This document shows, piece by piece, positions 1-8,819 of a DNA stretch of 64,000 nucleotides. This DNA comes from Cyclobacterium marinum DSM 745 (lineage in GTDB: Bacteria; Bacteroidota; Bacteroidia; Cytophagales; Cyclobacteriaceae), in assembly GCF_000222485.1 (NCBI RefSeq), contig NC_015914.1, positions 2,366,501 through 2,430,500 of the forward strand, in the 5' to 3' direction. The notes beneath the pieces are model-generated. The model did no database searches and was not told the origin of the DNA. It worked only from the letters and a program-made list of their open reading frames with translations. The position numbers and the translations under genes were made by a program. The first letter of the stretch is position 1; every line of letters begins with the position of its first letter.

Positions 1-141
1 GTGAAATTAACAAAGGAAGCCTTTCCTTTGGCCAATTTAATTTTGCTTTCAGCTCCCAAAGCTGTCGACTATTACCCTAAAATTGGGATGAAAAAGCATC
101 CTCATTGCTTCTTGTCAGTACCAAAAGACCCTATTTATTAA
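1..141 (+). CDS. GNAT family N-acetyltransferase, C-terminal end (partial)
   Basis: An open frame enters from the left edge in frame 1 and stops with TAA at 139-141, giving 47 residues. The sequence contains LLSAPKAVDYYPKIGM followed by KKHPHCF, which resembles the last strand and helix of GNAT acetyltransferases, where a Tyr-Tyr-x-Lys-hydrophobic-Gly stretch follows the acetyl-CoA-binding core. Known for the family: transfer of an acetyl group from acetyl-CoA to an amine. The substrate cannot be told from this fragment. The family call rests on a short C-terminal pattern, so it is moderate. Confidence 0.6.
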   Translation: MKLTKEAFPLANLILLSAPKAVDYYPKIGMKKHPHCFLSVPKDPIY

Positions 142-161
142 TTTGCTTTTAACAAACCAGT

Positions 162-198
162 AAAAAAAAAGGCTACTTCTTAAATAGAAGCAGCCCTT
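162..198 (-). terminator. Rho-independent terminator of the Gfo/Idh gene
   Basis: Bases 171-180 pair with 186-195 with one mismatch around a 5-base loop. On the minus strand the stem is followed by a run of nine T. It lies about 40 bases past the stop of the minus-strand oxidoreductase gene. Confidence 0.75.
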
Positions 199-240
199 AA
201 GGTTTATTGTTTATATCTTGTAAGAAAAACTCTTTTGCCT

Positions 241-1707
241 TTATACTTTGTCCGGTGAAGGAAGATCAAATTCAGCCCTTCTAGGATCAAAGAGTAATCG
301 GTTGGCTTCCACAGAGCGGTCTCCCACAAAGAATTCAGAATCTCCATCAAACTCCAACCAAGGACCGACGATATAATCTGCTTGATCTACAGGCACACCC
401 ATTCCATCTCTTGCGATTTCATGGATTTTCATAAATTCTTCAAAGGCCAATTTATTGTCTCCAAATCTACCTGCTTTTGCATTAAAAGGTACTTTTTCTC
501 CAAGTCTATAGGATATATTCATCAAGTGGCCTAAAGTACAGCTGTAATGCGCATCATACATATTGCCATTGGCCATCATAGGATCATTGGCGCGACAGGC
601 ATTGACAAAGCTACCGAACGCACCTCCAGGTGTCATGGGGACTTTCTTTACATCAACCTTTCGTGCTTGGCTTCCATTGTGAGATTTATACTCTCCATCG
701 ATTAGCTTCCCTCCATCTTCAAAATAGAATCGATTAGTCACTTCTTTAACATAGCCTTCATGGTTGGCATTCCTAACGTTGAAAAACACTTGTTGGCCAT
801 TGGCAAATTCAGCTATAGCAAACATTGTATTTGGCGTTTCCCCCTGGTCATCCCAATTGAATCTGCCTCCCATAGCCATTACTCTAACCGGGTGCGTATT
901 GGCCACTTCGTCATCTAGTGCCCAATAGGCAACGTCAAGTTGATGGGTTCCTTGGTTATTTAACTCTCCATTGCCTACCTGCCAGTTCCAGTGCCAGTTG
1001 TAATGTACCAGATTTTCATTGTACTGATCGATTACTGCAGGTCCTTTCCATAAATTCCAATCCAAATGGCTTGGTGGGGCAGTATTTGGTTTGTAACCTA
1101 TGCCTTCCCTAGGTTTACATGCAAAGCCATGCGAAACCAACATTTTACCATATTTCCCGGATTTAATGTCACTTACCTGATCTCGCCATTCGTCACTACT
1201 TCTCCTTTGTGCTCCATGTTGTACCACAATTCCATATTTTTCAGCGGCAGCTAGTGCAATTCGGCCTTCATGAACATCATGACTAGCAGGCTTTTCTACA
1301 TAGCAATGTTTTCCATTTTGAGCCGCCCATACCACCATTAGGGAGTGCCAGCTATTAGGAGTAGCCACACTTATGGCATCAATGTCTTTCATTTCTAGAA
1401 CTCGGCGAACATCAGCTTCGCCCTTTACTCTGTTGCTTTTGGTGTCTCCACTTCGAAGAGATTGTACACGTTCATTGAGTACATTTTTGTCAGGATCTAC
1501 TAGATAGGCAATTTCAACATTCTCCAATTTTGAGAAATTTCCAATATGGGATTTACCTCGGCCATTGACTCCGCAAACAGCCATTCTAAAGCGATCGTTG
1601 GCACCAATGATAGAGCCATAGGACTTTGCACTAAAGCTCATGGCTCCAATTGTTAATCCACCTGCTCCAAAAATAGATTTCTTGATAAACTCTCTTCTTT
1701 GTTTCAT
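241..1707 (-). CDS. Tat-exported Gfo/Idh/MocA family oxidoreductase
   Basis: A 488-residue NAD(P)-dependent sugar or cyclitol oxidoreductase of the Gfo/Idh/MocA family. The N terminus has a twin-arginine signal (QRREFIKK at residues 3-10, then a Gly/Ala-rich hydrophobic stretch), so it should be exported already folded with its cofactor, as glucose-fructose oxidoreductase is. A Rossmann segment (AVCGVNGRGKSH, about residue 44) and the family EKP motif (YVEKPASHD, about residue 138) are visible. The C-terminal half matches the long Bacteroidota/Planctomycetes subfamily. It is a single-gene unit with its own terminator downstream. The substrate is unknown. Confidence 0.9.
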   Translation of the reverse strand: MKQRREFIKKSIFGAGGLTIGAMSFSAKSYGSIIGANDRFRMAVCGVNGRGKSHIGNFSKLENVEIAYLVDPDKNVLNERVQSLRSGDTKSNRVKGEADVRRVLEMKDIDAISVATPNSWHSLMVVWAAQNGKHCYVEKPASHDVHEGRIALAAAEKYGIVVQHGAQRRSSDEWRDQVSDIKSGKYGKMLVSHGFACKPREGIGYKPNTAPPSHLDWNLWKGPAVIDQYNENLVHYNWHWNWQVGNGELNNQGTHQLDVAYWALDDEVANTHPVRVMAMGGRFNWDDQGETPNTMFAIAEFANGQQVFFNVRNANHEGYVKEVTNRFYFEDGGKLIDGEYKSHNGSQARKVDVKKVPMTPGGAFGSFVNACRANDPMMANGNMYDAHYSCTLGHLMNISYRLGEKVPFNAKAGRFGDNKLAFEEFMKIHEIARDGMGVPVDQADYIVGPWLEFDGDSEFFVGDRSVEANRLLFDPRRAEFDLPSPDKV

Positions 1708-2063
1708 GATTTGGGTTTGATAATACTTTCAGAATGAATACATAAGTAAAAGAAAATTGAGATTTAATTCAAGTTTTGCCTAATTTTTTATTTGATTGGT
1801 AGCAATGGGGGATAATTAATTTCGAATTAATGTTATCAGCTATAGTAATTCGTTACCCAAGTCTTTGTTAGGGTTTGGATTAGAGGTGATATTCTAGAAG
1901 AAAGAAAAAATTGTGGCCTTACAAAAGTTACTTTTATCCGAACATAAAGCAGAGCTAAAGTAAAGATGCAAAAAATCAAAAAATATTATTGATCCATGCC
2001 ATTAGTAGCAAAAAAGCGATCTTGAATTTAAATAAAACAAAAAAAGCTTTTTCTAAGGAAAGT
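1708..2063. other. Intergenic stretch with no recognised feature
   Basis: About 356 AT-rich bases between the Gfo/Idh start and the end of the small acyl-carrier-like gene, both on the minus strand. No convincing ORF, hairpin with T-run or repeat was seen. The promoter of the Gfo/Idh gene should lie near 1710-1800, but no clear -33/-7 pair was found. Confidence 0.5.
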
Positions 2064-2300
2064 TTAAGAGGCTTTCAAAAGGGTATCAATTAATTCTGAT
2101 GGAGTTTGAATGCGCGCAATTTTATCATCTTCCAATTCTTTTTTTAATTCGTATTCTAATTCGAAAATTAAACCTGAGACAAAAATCTTGTCCATCCTCA
2201 AATCGTAATAAAAGTTGGCAGCTTTTTTCTTTCCTGTAAGAGGGATTCCATAGGATTGGAAAATTCCAATGGCCTTTCGCATTGCAGTAATATTGTTCAT
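2064..2300 (-). CDS. Acyl-carrier-protein-like protein lacking the phosphopantetheine serine
   Basis: Starting at the ATG at 2300 gives 78 residues, the exact length of a typical acyl carrier protein; the longer frame to 2363 adds 21 residues unlike the family. The segment DLRMDKIFVSGLIFELEYEL aligns without gaps to the ACP helix-II region (DLGADSL...LEEEF), followed by an IQTPSELIDTLL end like ACP helix IV. The residue that should be the prosthetic-group serine is Lys38. It therefore probably cannot carry a phosphopantetheine arm and may be a structural or regulatory relative. It lies just downstream of the ClC gene on the same strand (136 bases). Confidence 0.6.
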   Translation of the reverse strand: MNNITAMRKAIGIFQSYGIPLTGKKKAANFYYDLRMDKIFVSGLIFELEYELKKELEDDKIARIQTPSELIDTLLKAS

Positions 2301-2436
2301 AGCATTAAGTTCAATCCAGAAACAATACGGAGTTAGCTTCTGTTTTGTTGTGCATTTCAACAAATCTTTTCATTAAAATTTGTTAAACAGCTAAAATCAA
2401 GGGTTGAATTTTACTTTAAGTTTGGTTTTTCCTTAA

Positions 2437-3735
2437 TTAGAGTTGTCCTATCTTTTTGCCTTTTCGCCGTAAAAATTTCCGGTTCTTCGGCGAGCCGATT
2501 AGTTGTGAATTATAGATACCGGAGTGACCACTAAACAGGTAAGCCAGGACACATGCCAGACCAATGAATACCCCGGGTTCAGCCCCAAAAAGTTCAATCC
2601 CCATTAAAGTACAGGCCAATGGGGTGTTGGTAGCTCCTGAAAAAACACTTACGAACCCCATGCCTGCTAATAATGCAACAGGCAATGGAATAATGGCTGA
2701 CAAGGCGTTTCCTAGGGTAGCGCCAGTATAAAACAATGGTGTCACTTCTCCACCTTTAAATCCCGAACCTAAGGTCAAGGAGGTTTTTGCTATTTTCATT
2801 AGGAAATCGTACCAAGGGAGATCTTGAGAAAATGAATCTACAATGGTGGGGATTCCTAAACCAATGTATTTGGTGTCTCCTATTAAAAAGACGGAGGCGG
2901 CGATGATTACACCCCCTACGACGGGTCTGAAAGGGGGATATTTTATTTTTTTATTAAAATAATATGACCAGAAATGAGTGGATTTTGAAAATAGTCTGGC
3001 TGCCAGCCCAAAGCAAATCCCGGCAGGAATAACCCATAACACATTGATGATGTCAAAAACAGGAACTGTAGGGATTAAGTATTCGGTATGGTGAACCAGC
3101 CAGATACCTTCGCAGGCATAGTTGGCGATAATTGCCGCAAGAAAGGAAGGAAGTATGGATTCGTACCTCAGCCTGCCAATGATCAGCCATTCCAATGCAA
3201 ATACAGCACCTGCAAGTGGAGTTCCAAATACAGAAGCGAATCCTGCAGCTACACCTACCGTTATGACCATCTTACGATCATCGCTTTTTAGGTTAAACCA
3301 CTTTGTGAATTGATCGGCGATCGCCCCTCCCATTTGTATGGCAGTGCCCTCCCTACCTGCTGAACCTCCAAAAAGATGCGTTAGCAAGGTGCCCAAGAGC
3401 ACCAAAGGTGCCATTTTTAATGGAATTATCTTTAAAGGATTATAATATTCTTCTAAAAGTTGGTTGTTCCCTTTGACTACAGAAGTACCAAAACGATGGT
3501 AAATCCAGCCTATGAAAAAGCCCCCAATCGGCAAAAATAAAATGATCCAAAGGTGAGTTTCTCGGTATTGAGTCACCCAATACAGAGAAGTTAAAAATAG
3601 GGCAGAAGCAGAACCTACCAAGCTTCCTATAATCAAAGCCAAAACCAGCCACTTGGCTGTGTAAGCCAGATTTGGAATTAATTCTTTAAAAATAAACTTG
3701 TTAAACAAAAGGAGGTTACGGTTCCTATTTGACAT
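2437..3735 (-). CDS. ClC family chloride (or fluoride) channel/antiporter
   Basis: A 432-residue polytopic membrane protein of the ClC family. Family signatures are visible: GGSAGREGTAIQMGG, holding the gating glutamate, and GSGFKGGEVTPLF in the second half. The first selectivity-filter motif, normally GSGIP, reads KGNNQ here, GREGP has become GREGT, and the second motif is GGEVTP. These changes set it apart from classic chloride/proton exchangers such as E. coli ClcA and recall the fluoride-exporting CLC-F branch, although that assignment is inference. No CBS domains follow the membrane part. No fluoride riboswitch was recognised upstream (3736-3960). Confidence 0.85.
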   Translation of the reverse strand: MSNRNRNLLLFNKFIFKELIPNLAYTAKWLVLALIIGSLVGSASALFLTSLYWVTQYRETHLWIILFLPIGGFFIGWIYHRFGTSVVKGNNQLLEEYYNPLKIIPLKMAPLVLLGTLLTHLFGGSAGREGTAIQMGGAIADQFTKWFNLKSDDRKMVITVGVAAGFASVFGTPLAGAVFALEWLIIGRLRYESILPSFLAAIIANYACEGIWLVHHTEYLIPTVPVFDIINVLWVIPAGICFGLAARLFSKSTHFWSYYFNKKIKYPPFRPVVGGVIIAASVFLIGDTKYIGLGIPTIVDSFSQDLPWYDFLMKIAKTSLTLGSGFKGGEVTPLFYTGATLGNALSAIIPLPVALLAGMGFVSVFSGATNTPLACTLMGIELFGAEPGVFIGLACVLAYLFSGHSGIYNSQLIGSPKNRKFLRRKGKKIGQL

Positions 3736-4032
3736 GTAGTGAACAATTTAGATTCTAAGAAACGATAACCCAGAATAAATTCAATTTTTGTTCAAGCAGG
3801 AAATATTTCCGGAACCATTGCACATGGGATGATCTTACTACCTGAATTATTACAAATAAGCTCCTTGATGTATCCCCTGACCGATTGTTCACAAATATAG
3901 GTAAACATTTGGTAAAAGTTTTATTGCATCTACAGGCCATTTGCTCCTAGGAAAGCCAATTTTATTATAGATTTATTCTTGAATTTTTTGTGGGTACTCA
4001 TCTTCATTTTTAACGGAAAATGTAGCCATGAG

Positions 4033-4056
4033 ATTTAGCTTATTTATAAGCTAAAT
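4033..4056. repeat. Perfect 11-bp inverted repeat (operator-like)
   Basis: ATTTAGCTTAT and its exact reverse complement are separated by TT. It lies 108 bases before the ATG of the epimerase gene and about 300 bases behind the divergent ClC start. No T-run follows, so an operator or mRNA hairpin is likelier than a terminator. The rest of 3736-4163 shows nothing else recognisable. Confidence 0.5.
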
Positions 4057-4163
4057 GGAACCCTAAATCTTTTACCAGCATTTTTTACTTTTTCTGGGAT
4101 GGTGGAATAATTTTTGTGGCGTGTAATTTTTCGTTAAAATAGATTACAGGGGAGCTAATAATT

Positions 4164-5057
4164 ATGCAAAATATACTAATCACCGGAGGATCAGGACTTG
4201 TTGGTTCTTCTATTACAAAAACACTTGAGGCTGAAGGAAAAGCAGTGGCTTGGTTAAGTAGGAGCCCAAAAAAATATGCGCAAAAATCCTTCTATTGGGA
4301 TCCTAAAAAGGGCGAAATAGATGATAAAGCAATAGACTGGGCAGATGCTATAATTCACCTAGCAGGCGCCGGTGTGGCAGAAAAAAAATGGACAGAGCAA
4401 CGCAAAAAGGTGATTTTAAAAAGTAGACTGGACAGTAGTAATTTGCTATATGAAGCGTTAAAAAAAGCCGAAAATAAACCCAAGGCCGTGGTCTGTTCCA
4501 GTGCGGTTGGTTTTTATGGATTTGATACGGGAGAAAAATTGGTTTTTGAAGGAGATCCTGCTGGGAATGATTTTTTGGCGGATGTTGTAAAGCAATGGGA
4601 AAACGCTACAGAAAAGTACCAGGATTTAGAGATTCGTACAGTGATTTTTCGGATTGGTATTGTACTGGCCAAAGAAGGGGGAGCCTTAAAAGAAATGCTA
4701 AAACCCCCGGTTGCAGCACCACTAGGTTCAGGGCAACAGTATTTAAGTTGGATTTTTATTGAAGACTTGTCTTCAATGTTTGCCTTCGCCCTTGAAAATC
4801 AGGGAGTGTCCGGAATTTATAACGCCGTAGGGCCAGTACCTGTAACGAATAAAATCCTCACCCAAAGAGCAGCAGAATATAAAGGCAAACCTTTTGTAAA
4901 TATTGGAGTTCCTTCATTTGCTCTTAAGCTAGGCTTGGGGGAGATGGCCAATATGATACTAGGGGGTAATCGGGTGAGTAATGAAAAAATAGAAGGTACA
5001 GGTTTCAAATTTCAATATGGAGACCTTAACCTTGCTTTGAAGAAAATTTTCTCCTAA
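4164..5057 (+). CDS. TIGR01777 family NAD-dependent epimerase/dehydratase-like protein
   Basis: A 297-residue extended short-chain dehydrogenase/reductase of the TIGR01777 (YfcH-like) family. The N terminus carries the dinucleotide-binding ITGGSGLVGSSI loop (residues 6-17), followed by WADAIIHLAGAGVAEKKWT, SSAVGFYG and a DUF1731-like C-terminal part (residues about 245-297). Members bind NADP and are often linked to envelope or cell-division phenotypes, but the reaction is not settled. It is monocistronic, with a palindrome at 4033-4056 upstream. The start has no strong ribosome binding site, as is usual in this phylum. Confidence 0.88.
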   Translation: MQNILITGGSGLVGSSITKTLEAEGKAVAWLSRSPKKYAQKSFYWDPKKGEIDDKAIDWADAIIHLAGAGVAEKKWTEQRKKVILKSRLDSSNLLYEALKKAENKPKAVVCSSAVGFYGFDTGEKLVFEGDPAGNDFLADVVKQWENATEKYQDLEIRTVIFRIGIVLAKEGGALKEMLKPPVAAPLGSGQQYLSWIFIEDLSSMFAFALENQGVSGIYNAVGPVPVTNKILTQRAAEYKGKPFVNIGVPSFALKLGLGEMANMILGGNRVSNEKIEGTGFKFQYGDLNLALKKIFS

Positions 5058-5153
5058 GTTTTGACGACTGGTCGTATTATTTGCAAAAAACCTCATAATT
5101 TCATTCCCTGAAACGACCTGTCTGGAACCTTGCGTATTAAACCTTACTAAAAA

Positions 5154-7709
5154 ATGAAAAGAGGACTATTTAGCATTATATTATTATTTCTTTTTTTTGT
5201 GGTTGGTGCTCAGGAGATTAATCTTGATTACTACCTTCCGGAAGACTATACCTATGATGAGAATATTGCCAAACCTTCATCCATCTTGGGTTTTGAAGTG
5301 GGGGAGTGGCATGCCAATCATACCCAAGTAGTAAATTATTACAAGACAGTAGCCGAACAATCTTCTAGGGCAACCTTGATTAATTATGGCAGTACTTATG
5401 AAAAAAGGCCTCTATTGATGTTGGCAGTTTCATCTCCTAAAAATATCCAACAGCTGGATAAGTTAAAAGAGCAACGTGGGGGATTAAGGTATCCTGATTT
5501 TAAATCCAATCTTCAAGGAATGCCGGTTGTAATGTATATGGGGCATTCAGTTCATGGAAACGAATCTTCAGGGGTAAATGCCTCCTTGCTTTCGGCCTAT
5601 CACTTTACTGCAGCAAAAGAAATAGAGGAGGACCTAGACAATATTATTTTGTTAATTGACCCGGCCATTAATCCTGATGGAATTAACCGTTTTGCTTCTT
5701 GGGTCAACAGTCATAAGAGTTATTATCCCAATGGGGACCGAAACAATAGAGAGCTTAATGAAACATGGCCCAGAGGAAGAACTAATCATTACTGGTTTGA
5801 CTTGAATAGGGATTGGTTGCCTGTGCAACATCCTGAATCTCAAGGGAGAATTGCCCAATTACAAGCTTGGTTGCCTAATATTGTTCTTGATTTTCATGAA
5901 ATGGGTACTGACAATACTTACTTTTTTCAGCCGGGTATACCTAGTCGGAATAACCCTCTTACACCTGCTAAGAATTTTGAACTTACAGAAAAGATTGCCG
6001 GTTATCATGCAAAATACCTGGACAAAATAGGATCCTTATATTATTCTAAGGAAAGTTTCGATGATTATTATTTCGGCAAAGGTTCTACCTATCTGGATAT
6101 TCAGGGTGCTGTGGGAATACTATTTGAGCAAGCTTCCTCCAGAGGACACCTGCAAGAAAATGTGTTCGGAGAGATTTCCTTTCCATTTACCATTCGAAAT
6201 CAATTCACAACGGCACTTTCTTCTTTCGATGCTGCCATAGACTTAAGGGTAGAATTAAACACTTATATGTCCGACTTTTATAAGGAGGCAAAAGAAGAGT
6301 ATACAAACGATGACAACAAAGCAATAATTTTTGGAGCTTTAGAGGATTATGGAAGAACATTTCATTTTGCTGATGTTTTACTGCGCCATGACATACAACT
6401 TTATAGTTTGGAAGAAGATGTAACACTAAATGGTGTGCCTTTCAAATCCGGAAAGTCCTTCATTGTTCCATTGGATCAACCCCAATATAGGCTTATCAAT
6501 TCCTTGTTTGAAACCAGGACTACTTTTCAGGATAGTTTATTCTATGATGTGTCTACCTGGAACCTACCAATGTCATTTAACTTAAATTATATGTCATTAA
6601 GCAGCAAGATATTAAATCTTGCCAAGGTAGAAAACGTGAGTAAGGGACTAACTTTTAAAAAAGGAGAGGTAAAAGGTGAAGCAGGTGCTTACAGTTATGC
6701 CTTTGAATGGGAGGAATATTATGCTCCAAAAGCATTGTATAAACTAATGGATCTCGGTTATCAAGTGAGAGTTAGTCACAAAGAGTTCCAAACCAAGGAT
6801 AAGAAAAGTTTCAGCAGGGGAACCATATTGGTAGGAAAAGGAAATTCAGATCGGAGTGACGAAGTGTTTTATGAGGACCTTAAATCAATAGCGGCCTCAA
6901 CGGGCATTAATATTTACGCTTTATCCACCGGGCTTACGGCCGGTGTGAATTTAGGATCACCAAGTATTAGTGTATTGACAAAACCATCCATTGCCTTACT
7001 TGTAGATGATGGTGTGGGTAGTTCTGATGCAGGAGAAATATGGCACCTTTTTGATCAACGAATGGAAATTCCAATTACTTTAATGCCGACACATAGGATG
7101 TCAGGAGCTGACCTTAACAGGTACAATGTGATCATTTTACCTACCGGAAATTACGGAGCTTTTGGTGAAAGAGAAGCTGAGAAGTTAAAGTCCTGGGTGC
7201 AAAAAGGTGGCACTCTTATAAGTAGAGGCTCCGCCATGAACTGGTTGGCAAAGAATGATATTGCAGTGTTTAATTTTGCTAGTGCAGATTATTCTGACAG
7301 TACGAGGCAAAAGAAATATGCTGATTTAAGCAATGATAGGGGCGCAAAAGTAACAGGAGGTGCTATATTCAAAGCGAAATTAGATGTAACCCATCCCATT
7401 GGCTATGGGTATACGTCTGAGGACATACATGTGTTTAAGCAAGGGAATCAGTTTCTTGAGCTTTCAGGAAATCCTTATGCAAACCCTTTGGTTTATACTG
7501 CAGATCCACTTGCGAGTGGATATGTGCATCCCAAAAATCTAGAAATGATTAAAAACAAAGGAGTGGTACAAGTTTCGGGAAAAGGTAGTGGGAAAACCAT
7601 AGGCTTTGTTGATAACCCAAATTTCAGGGCCTTTTGGTATGGAACCAATAAATTGTTTTTAAATGCTGTCTTTTTTGGTCAGACCATTAGCAGCGCATCG
7701 ACAAGGTAA
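5154..7709 (+). CDS. Exported M14 family zinc carboxypeptidase
   Basis: An 851-residue secreted metallopeptidase. A signal peptide (about residues 1-19, ending VVGAQ) precedes an M14 carboxypeptidase domain. The zinc motif HGNE is at residues 134-137, followed by the substrate-binding DLNRDW, the third-ligand segment VLDFHEMG and a catalytic glutamate in GILFEQASSRG. The remaining roughly 480 residues are a large C-terminal region, partly like a glutamine-amidotransferase-type fold (LLVDDGVGSSDAGEIW, IILPTGNYGAF), as in other long Bacteroidota M14 proteins. It probably trims peptides in the periplasm or outside the cell. The terminator hairpin overlaps its last codons. Confidence 0.9.
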   Translation: MKRGLFSIILLFLFFVVGAQEINLDYYLPEDYTYDENIAKPSSILGFEVGEWHANHTQVVNYYKTVAEQSSRATLINYGSTYEKRPLLMLAVSSPKNIQQLDKLKEQRGGLRYPDFKSNLQGMPVVMYMGHSVHGNESSGVNASLLSAYHFTAAKEIEEDLDNIILLIDPAINPDGINRFASWVNSHKSYYPNGDRNNRELNETWPRGRTNHYWFDLNRDWLPVQHPESQGRIAQLQAWLPNIVLDFHEMGTDNTYFFQPGIPSRNNPLTPAKNFELTEKIAGYHAKYLDKIGSLYYSKESFDDYYFGKGSTYLDIQGAVGILFEQASSRGHLQENVFGEISFPFTIRNQFTTALSSFDAAIDLRVELNTYMSDFYKEAKEEYTNDDNKAIIFGALEDYGRTFHFADVLLRHDIQLYSLEEDVTLNGVPFKSGKSFIVPLDQPQYRLINSLFETRTTFQDSLFYDVSTWNLPMSFNLNYMSLSSKILNLAKVENVSKGLTFKKGEVKGEAGAYSYAFEWEEYYAPKALYKLMDLGYQVRVSHKEFQTKDKKSFSRGTILVGKGNSDRSDEVFYEDLKSIAASTGINIYALSTGLTAGVNLGSPSISVLTKPSIALLVDDGVGSSDAGEIWHLFDQRMEIPITLMPTHRMSGADLNRYNVIILPTGNYGAFGEREAEKLKSWVQKGGTLISRGSAMNWLAKNDIAVFNFASADYSDSTRQKKYADLSNDRGAKVTGGAIFKAKLDVTHPIGYGYTSEDIHVFKQGNQFLELSGNPYANPLVYTADPLASGYVHPKNLEMIKNKGVVQVSGKGSGKTIGFVDNPNFRAFWYGTNKLFLNAVFFGQTISSASTR

Positions 7710-7725
7710 GATGCGCTGTTTTTTT
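7691..7725 (+). terminator. Terminator hairpin straddling the stop codon of the M14 gene
   Basis: CAGCGCATC (7691-7699) pairs with GATGCGCTG (7710-7718), followed by seven T. The TAA stop at 7707-7709 sits in the loop, so the left arm encodes the last residues of the peptidase. Confidence 0.85.
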
Positions 7726-7856
7726 GATTGGAGTTTAAGTTTTATCTGTTAAAACCTTTTTTTCCCAATGAAAATCAAAAAAATTAAGCTGTAAATTACA
7801 GTATTGCCTTATTTTTCAAATTACTTTTCTTTAATTTGCAAGTTCAAAGGCTAATT

Positions 7857-8363
7857 ATGAAAAGAAAGCTATTTCCTTTAGATAAAAATTATATCCTACG
7901 GCAAGCCCAAGAGGCCGTGGAGAAGGAGATGATGCAAATGATGGTGAATGAACTGAAAAAAGCCTTTACCCAATTGTTCAATCCCCTCGAATTGCAAGAT
8001 GATACTTATTTAAAAATTATTTCGGTAAAGTCCTTTCCAGAGGAACATTTATCCATTATTTATCGGCAGTTAGCGGGCATTTTTAGGTATAAATTTGGTT
8101 CCAACCAATTGGAGTTGAGGTTTGACGGTAAGAGTCACTTCGAAAAATACCAAGAAGACTGGAAACAAACGCTTCATAAGTGGGTACTGACACTAGGCCA
8201 AGATCCAGCCTATGTAAAAAATTTACTCAGAATGACACTGCTGTATGATACACCCTCTCGAGCTTTATTTGCAGAGAACAGGTGCAAATCCTTATTGAAC
8301 GAGCATTTTGGCATATTAATTATTAAAAGAAAAGGAGATCTTTTAATGAAACTAGGAAGCTAA
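7857..8363 (+). CDS. Hypothetical protein, 168 residues
   Basis: Not recognised. The ATG at 7857, preceded by AAGGCTAAT, is preferred over the TTG at 7836. The product is 168 residues, hydrophilic and charged, without a signal peptide or membrane segment. An N-terminal part (KNYILRQAQEAVEKEMMQMMVNELKKAFTQL, shown here only as a helical stretch at residues about 10-40) looks like an amphipathic or coiled-coil helix. The middle (LRFDGKSHFEKYQEDWKQTL) suggests a compact alpha/beta fold. The stop lies 14 bases from the convergent DUF4286 gene. Confidence 0.6.
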   Translation: MKRKLFPLDKNYILRQAQEAVEKEMMQMMVNELKKAFTQLFNPLELQDDTYLKIISVKSFPEEHLSIIYRQLAGIFRYKFGSNQLELRFDGKSHFEKYQEDWKQTLHKWVLTLGQDPAYVKNLLRMTLLYDTPSRALFAENRCKSLLNEHFGILIIKRKGDLLMKLGS

Positions 8364-8377
8364 TAAGGCATTATGAT

Positions 8378-8683
8378 TTAATCAACCGATTCTAACACAG
8401 ATCGGAAAGATACAAACTGGCTTCCAAACTTTTCTTTGATAATTTCGCTTAATACTGCTGCATATCTTTCTTGAAAGAATTCTACATCCTCAAGATTTTC
8501 TGCTAAAAATTGGGCAGAAAAATTTACCCCATTCCCATTGTCTTCCTGCAGTAGTCTGAAAAAACGTTTTTCGTAAAAGAGTCCGGTTTGCATTACCCTG
8601 CTCAGGTATTCCTGTTTCATCCAGGCAATAAACTCTTCTTCCTGATCGCTATCAATATTGACAGTTATATTATAAAGTACCAT
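8378..8683 (-). CDS. DUF4286 family protein
   Basis: A 101-residue small cytoplasmic protein resembling the DUF4286 family. Visible features are an initial ferredoxin-like strand (VLYNITVNIDSD), an acidic helix with a conserved FIAWMKQEYL segment, and a C-terminal KFGSQFVSFRSVLE part. The fold is likely a dimeric alpha/beta barrel. The function is unknown in the family. It is transcribed away from the carotenoid operon and converges with the 168-residue unknown. Confidence 0.8.
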   Translation of the reverse strand: MVLYNITVNIDSDQEEEFIAWMKQEYLSRVMQTGLFYEKRFFRLLQEDNGNGVNFSAQFLAENLEDVEFFQERYAAVLSEIIKEKFGSQFVSFRSVLESVD

Positions 8684-8819
8684 TTGATTGACCTTTATGG
8701 CTTGTATGATTCAATTTATATTAAATTCGTATTCATTCTTTCGAACAAAAGTGTAAAGAAACACTTATAGTATATTGAAAACAAAAATAATACCTCAATA
8801 TTTAATTTTCTGTTTTACT

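Noticed and set aside
3755..3940. 61-codon minus-strand frame upstream of the ClC gene
   Set aside because: Cys- and Arg-rich composition without family features; probably chance.
3736..3960. Possible fluoride riboswitch ahead of the ClC gene
   Set aside because: The minus-strand leader shows none of the conserved crcB-motif sequence blocks.
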